Assembly (NCBI GenBank): GCA_028709105.1
Contig: JAQVYD010000093.1
Span: forward strand, 1 to 5,024
Length of the DNA: 5,024 bases
Reading direction: 5' to 3'
Source of the DNA: Clostridia bacterium
Lineage (GTDB): Bacteria > Bacillota > Peptococcia > DRI-13 > DTU073
Made by a program: the position numbers and the translations under genes. The notes under the pieces are model-generated. The model ran no database searches. It was not told the DNA's origin and saw only the letters and a program-made list of their open reading frames with translations. Each line of letters starts with the position of its first letter. Position 1 is the stretch's first letter. Of this stretch, positions 4,500 through 5,024 are shown in pieces.

Positions 4500-5024
4500 G
4501 CTAAGTAGTGTCTATAAGGTATTTTTTCCGGGCACTCCGAATGAAATATTAGCTCTTCGGAACATTAATTTACACATCAGGCCGGGTGATTTCATCACGG
4601 TAATTGGCAGTAACGGAGCCGGAAAGTCGACTTTGCTGAAAGTAATCAGTGGCGGGGAAATGGCGGATGAGGGGCGAATTACCATAGCGGGCAAGGATGT
4701 GACGGACTGCCCGGAGCATCAAAGAGCCGCTGATTTAGGAAGGATCGATCAGAATCCGTTGACAGGTACTGCGGCAGAAATGACGATTGAAGAGAATCTG
4801 GCTCTGGCTTATTTGCGGGGGAAAAAACGAGGGTTAGGTCTGGCTGTGACCGGAAATCGCCAAAAATACTTTCGGGAAGTATTGGCAGAAACGGGGTTGG
4901 GACTGGAAGAACGGCTGCAAACTCCGGTGGGGACTTTATCCGGGGGGCAGCGTCAGGCCTTGGCTCTGGTGATGGCTACGTTGGCGTTGCCGAAGCTCCT
5001 GCTTCTTGATGAGCATACTGCCGC
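4492..5024 (+). CDS. trpZ: ABC transporter ATP-binding protein (TrpZ-like), partial at right edge
   Basis: This is the cytoplasmic ATPase that powers the importer. The first 177 codons are in the window. Visible motifs are Walker A GSNGAGKST (39-47), the Q-loop around Gln87 (RIDQNP), signature LSGGQRQA (149-156) and Walker B LLLLDEHTA (169-177) with catalytic Glu174. The usual Pro after the Walker B glutamate is His, a variant I recall from this TrpZ-like branch. The D-loop and switch histidine lie beyond the edge; about 80-90 residues are missing if it is of normal size. I chose ATG 4492, which overlaps the permease stop by 8 nt and has GGGGGCGGAG just upstream. An in-frame ATG at 4456 would add 12 residues without family support. 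No Trp codon occurs in the visible part. Confidence 0.93.
   Translation, partial: MIKLSSVYKVFFPGTPNEILALRNINLHIRPGDFITVIGSNGAGKSTLLKVISGGEMADEGRITIAGKDVTDCPEHQRAADLGRIDQNPLTGTAAEMTIEENLALAYLRGKKRGLGLAVTGNRQKYFREVLAETGLGLEERLQTPVGTLSGGQRQALALVMATLALPKLLLLDEHTA

Overview
The window looks like a Firmicutes (Bacillota) chromosome, probably a clostridial-type or Negativicutes lineage of moderate GC. The signs are strong GGAGG-type ribosome binding sites, Bacillus-style intrinsic terminators, a lipoprotein ABC transporter and IS families common in that phylum. No rRNA or housekeeping gene is present to fix the taxon more closely.

The left part (1 to about 2116) is mobile DNA on the minus strand. 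Positions 1-857 hold the first 285 residues of an rve-type (DDE) integrase/transposase that runs off the left edge, with its own SD and a plausible promoter. Positions about 1117-2116 are a 1-kb relic of an IS1634/IS4-type insertion sequence. Imperfect inverted ends and a terminator hairpin remain, but the transposase has lost its N-terminal half and apparently a further internal block.

The right part (2184-5024) is one plus-strand transcription unit. A strong promoter (2184-2213) drives a leader of about 220 nt, followed by three ABC-transporter genes: a PF04392-type substrate-binding lipoprotein (trpX-like), a permease (trpY-like) and an ATPase (trpZ-like, cut by the right edge). The permease and ATPase genes overlap by 8 nt.

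The most interesting object is the leader. After a short 5' stem-loop come exactly eleven NAG triplets (AAG, UAG and nine GAG) at 2246-2299. Nine spacers are 2 nt and the last is 3 nt. This is the form of an RNA target for TRAP (MtrB), the tryptophan-activated 11-subunit RNA-binding attenuation protein. The last three triplets can pair with the 5' arm of a perfect intrinsic terminator (2314-2346), giving mutually exclusive antiterminator and terminator folds as in the Bacillus subtilis trp leader. The reading is that, when tryptophan is plentiful, Trp-TRAP wraps the triplets, the terminator forms and the uptake operon is shut off. When tryptophan is scarce, the antiterminator forms and trpXYZ is expressed. 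The site itself is two near-identical 25-nt units plus one extra triplet. The genes are very poor in tryptophan codons, which fits expression under tryptophan starvation.
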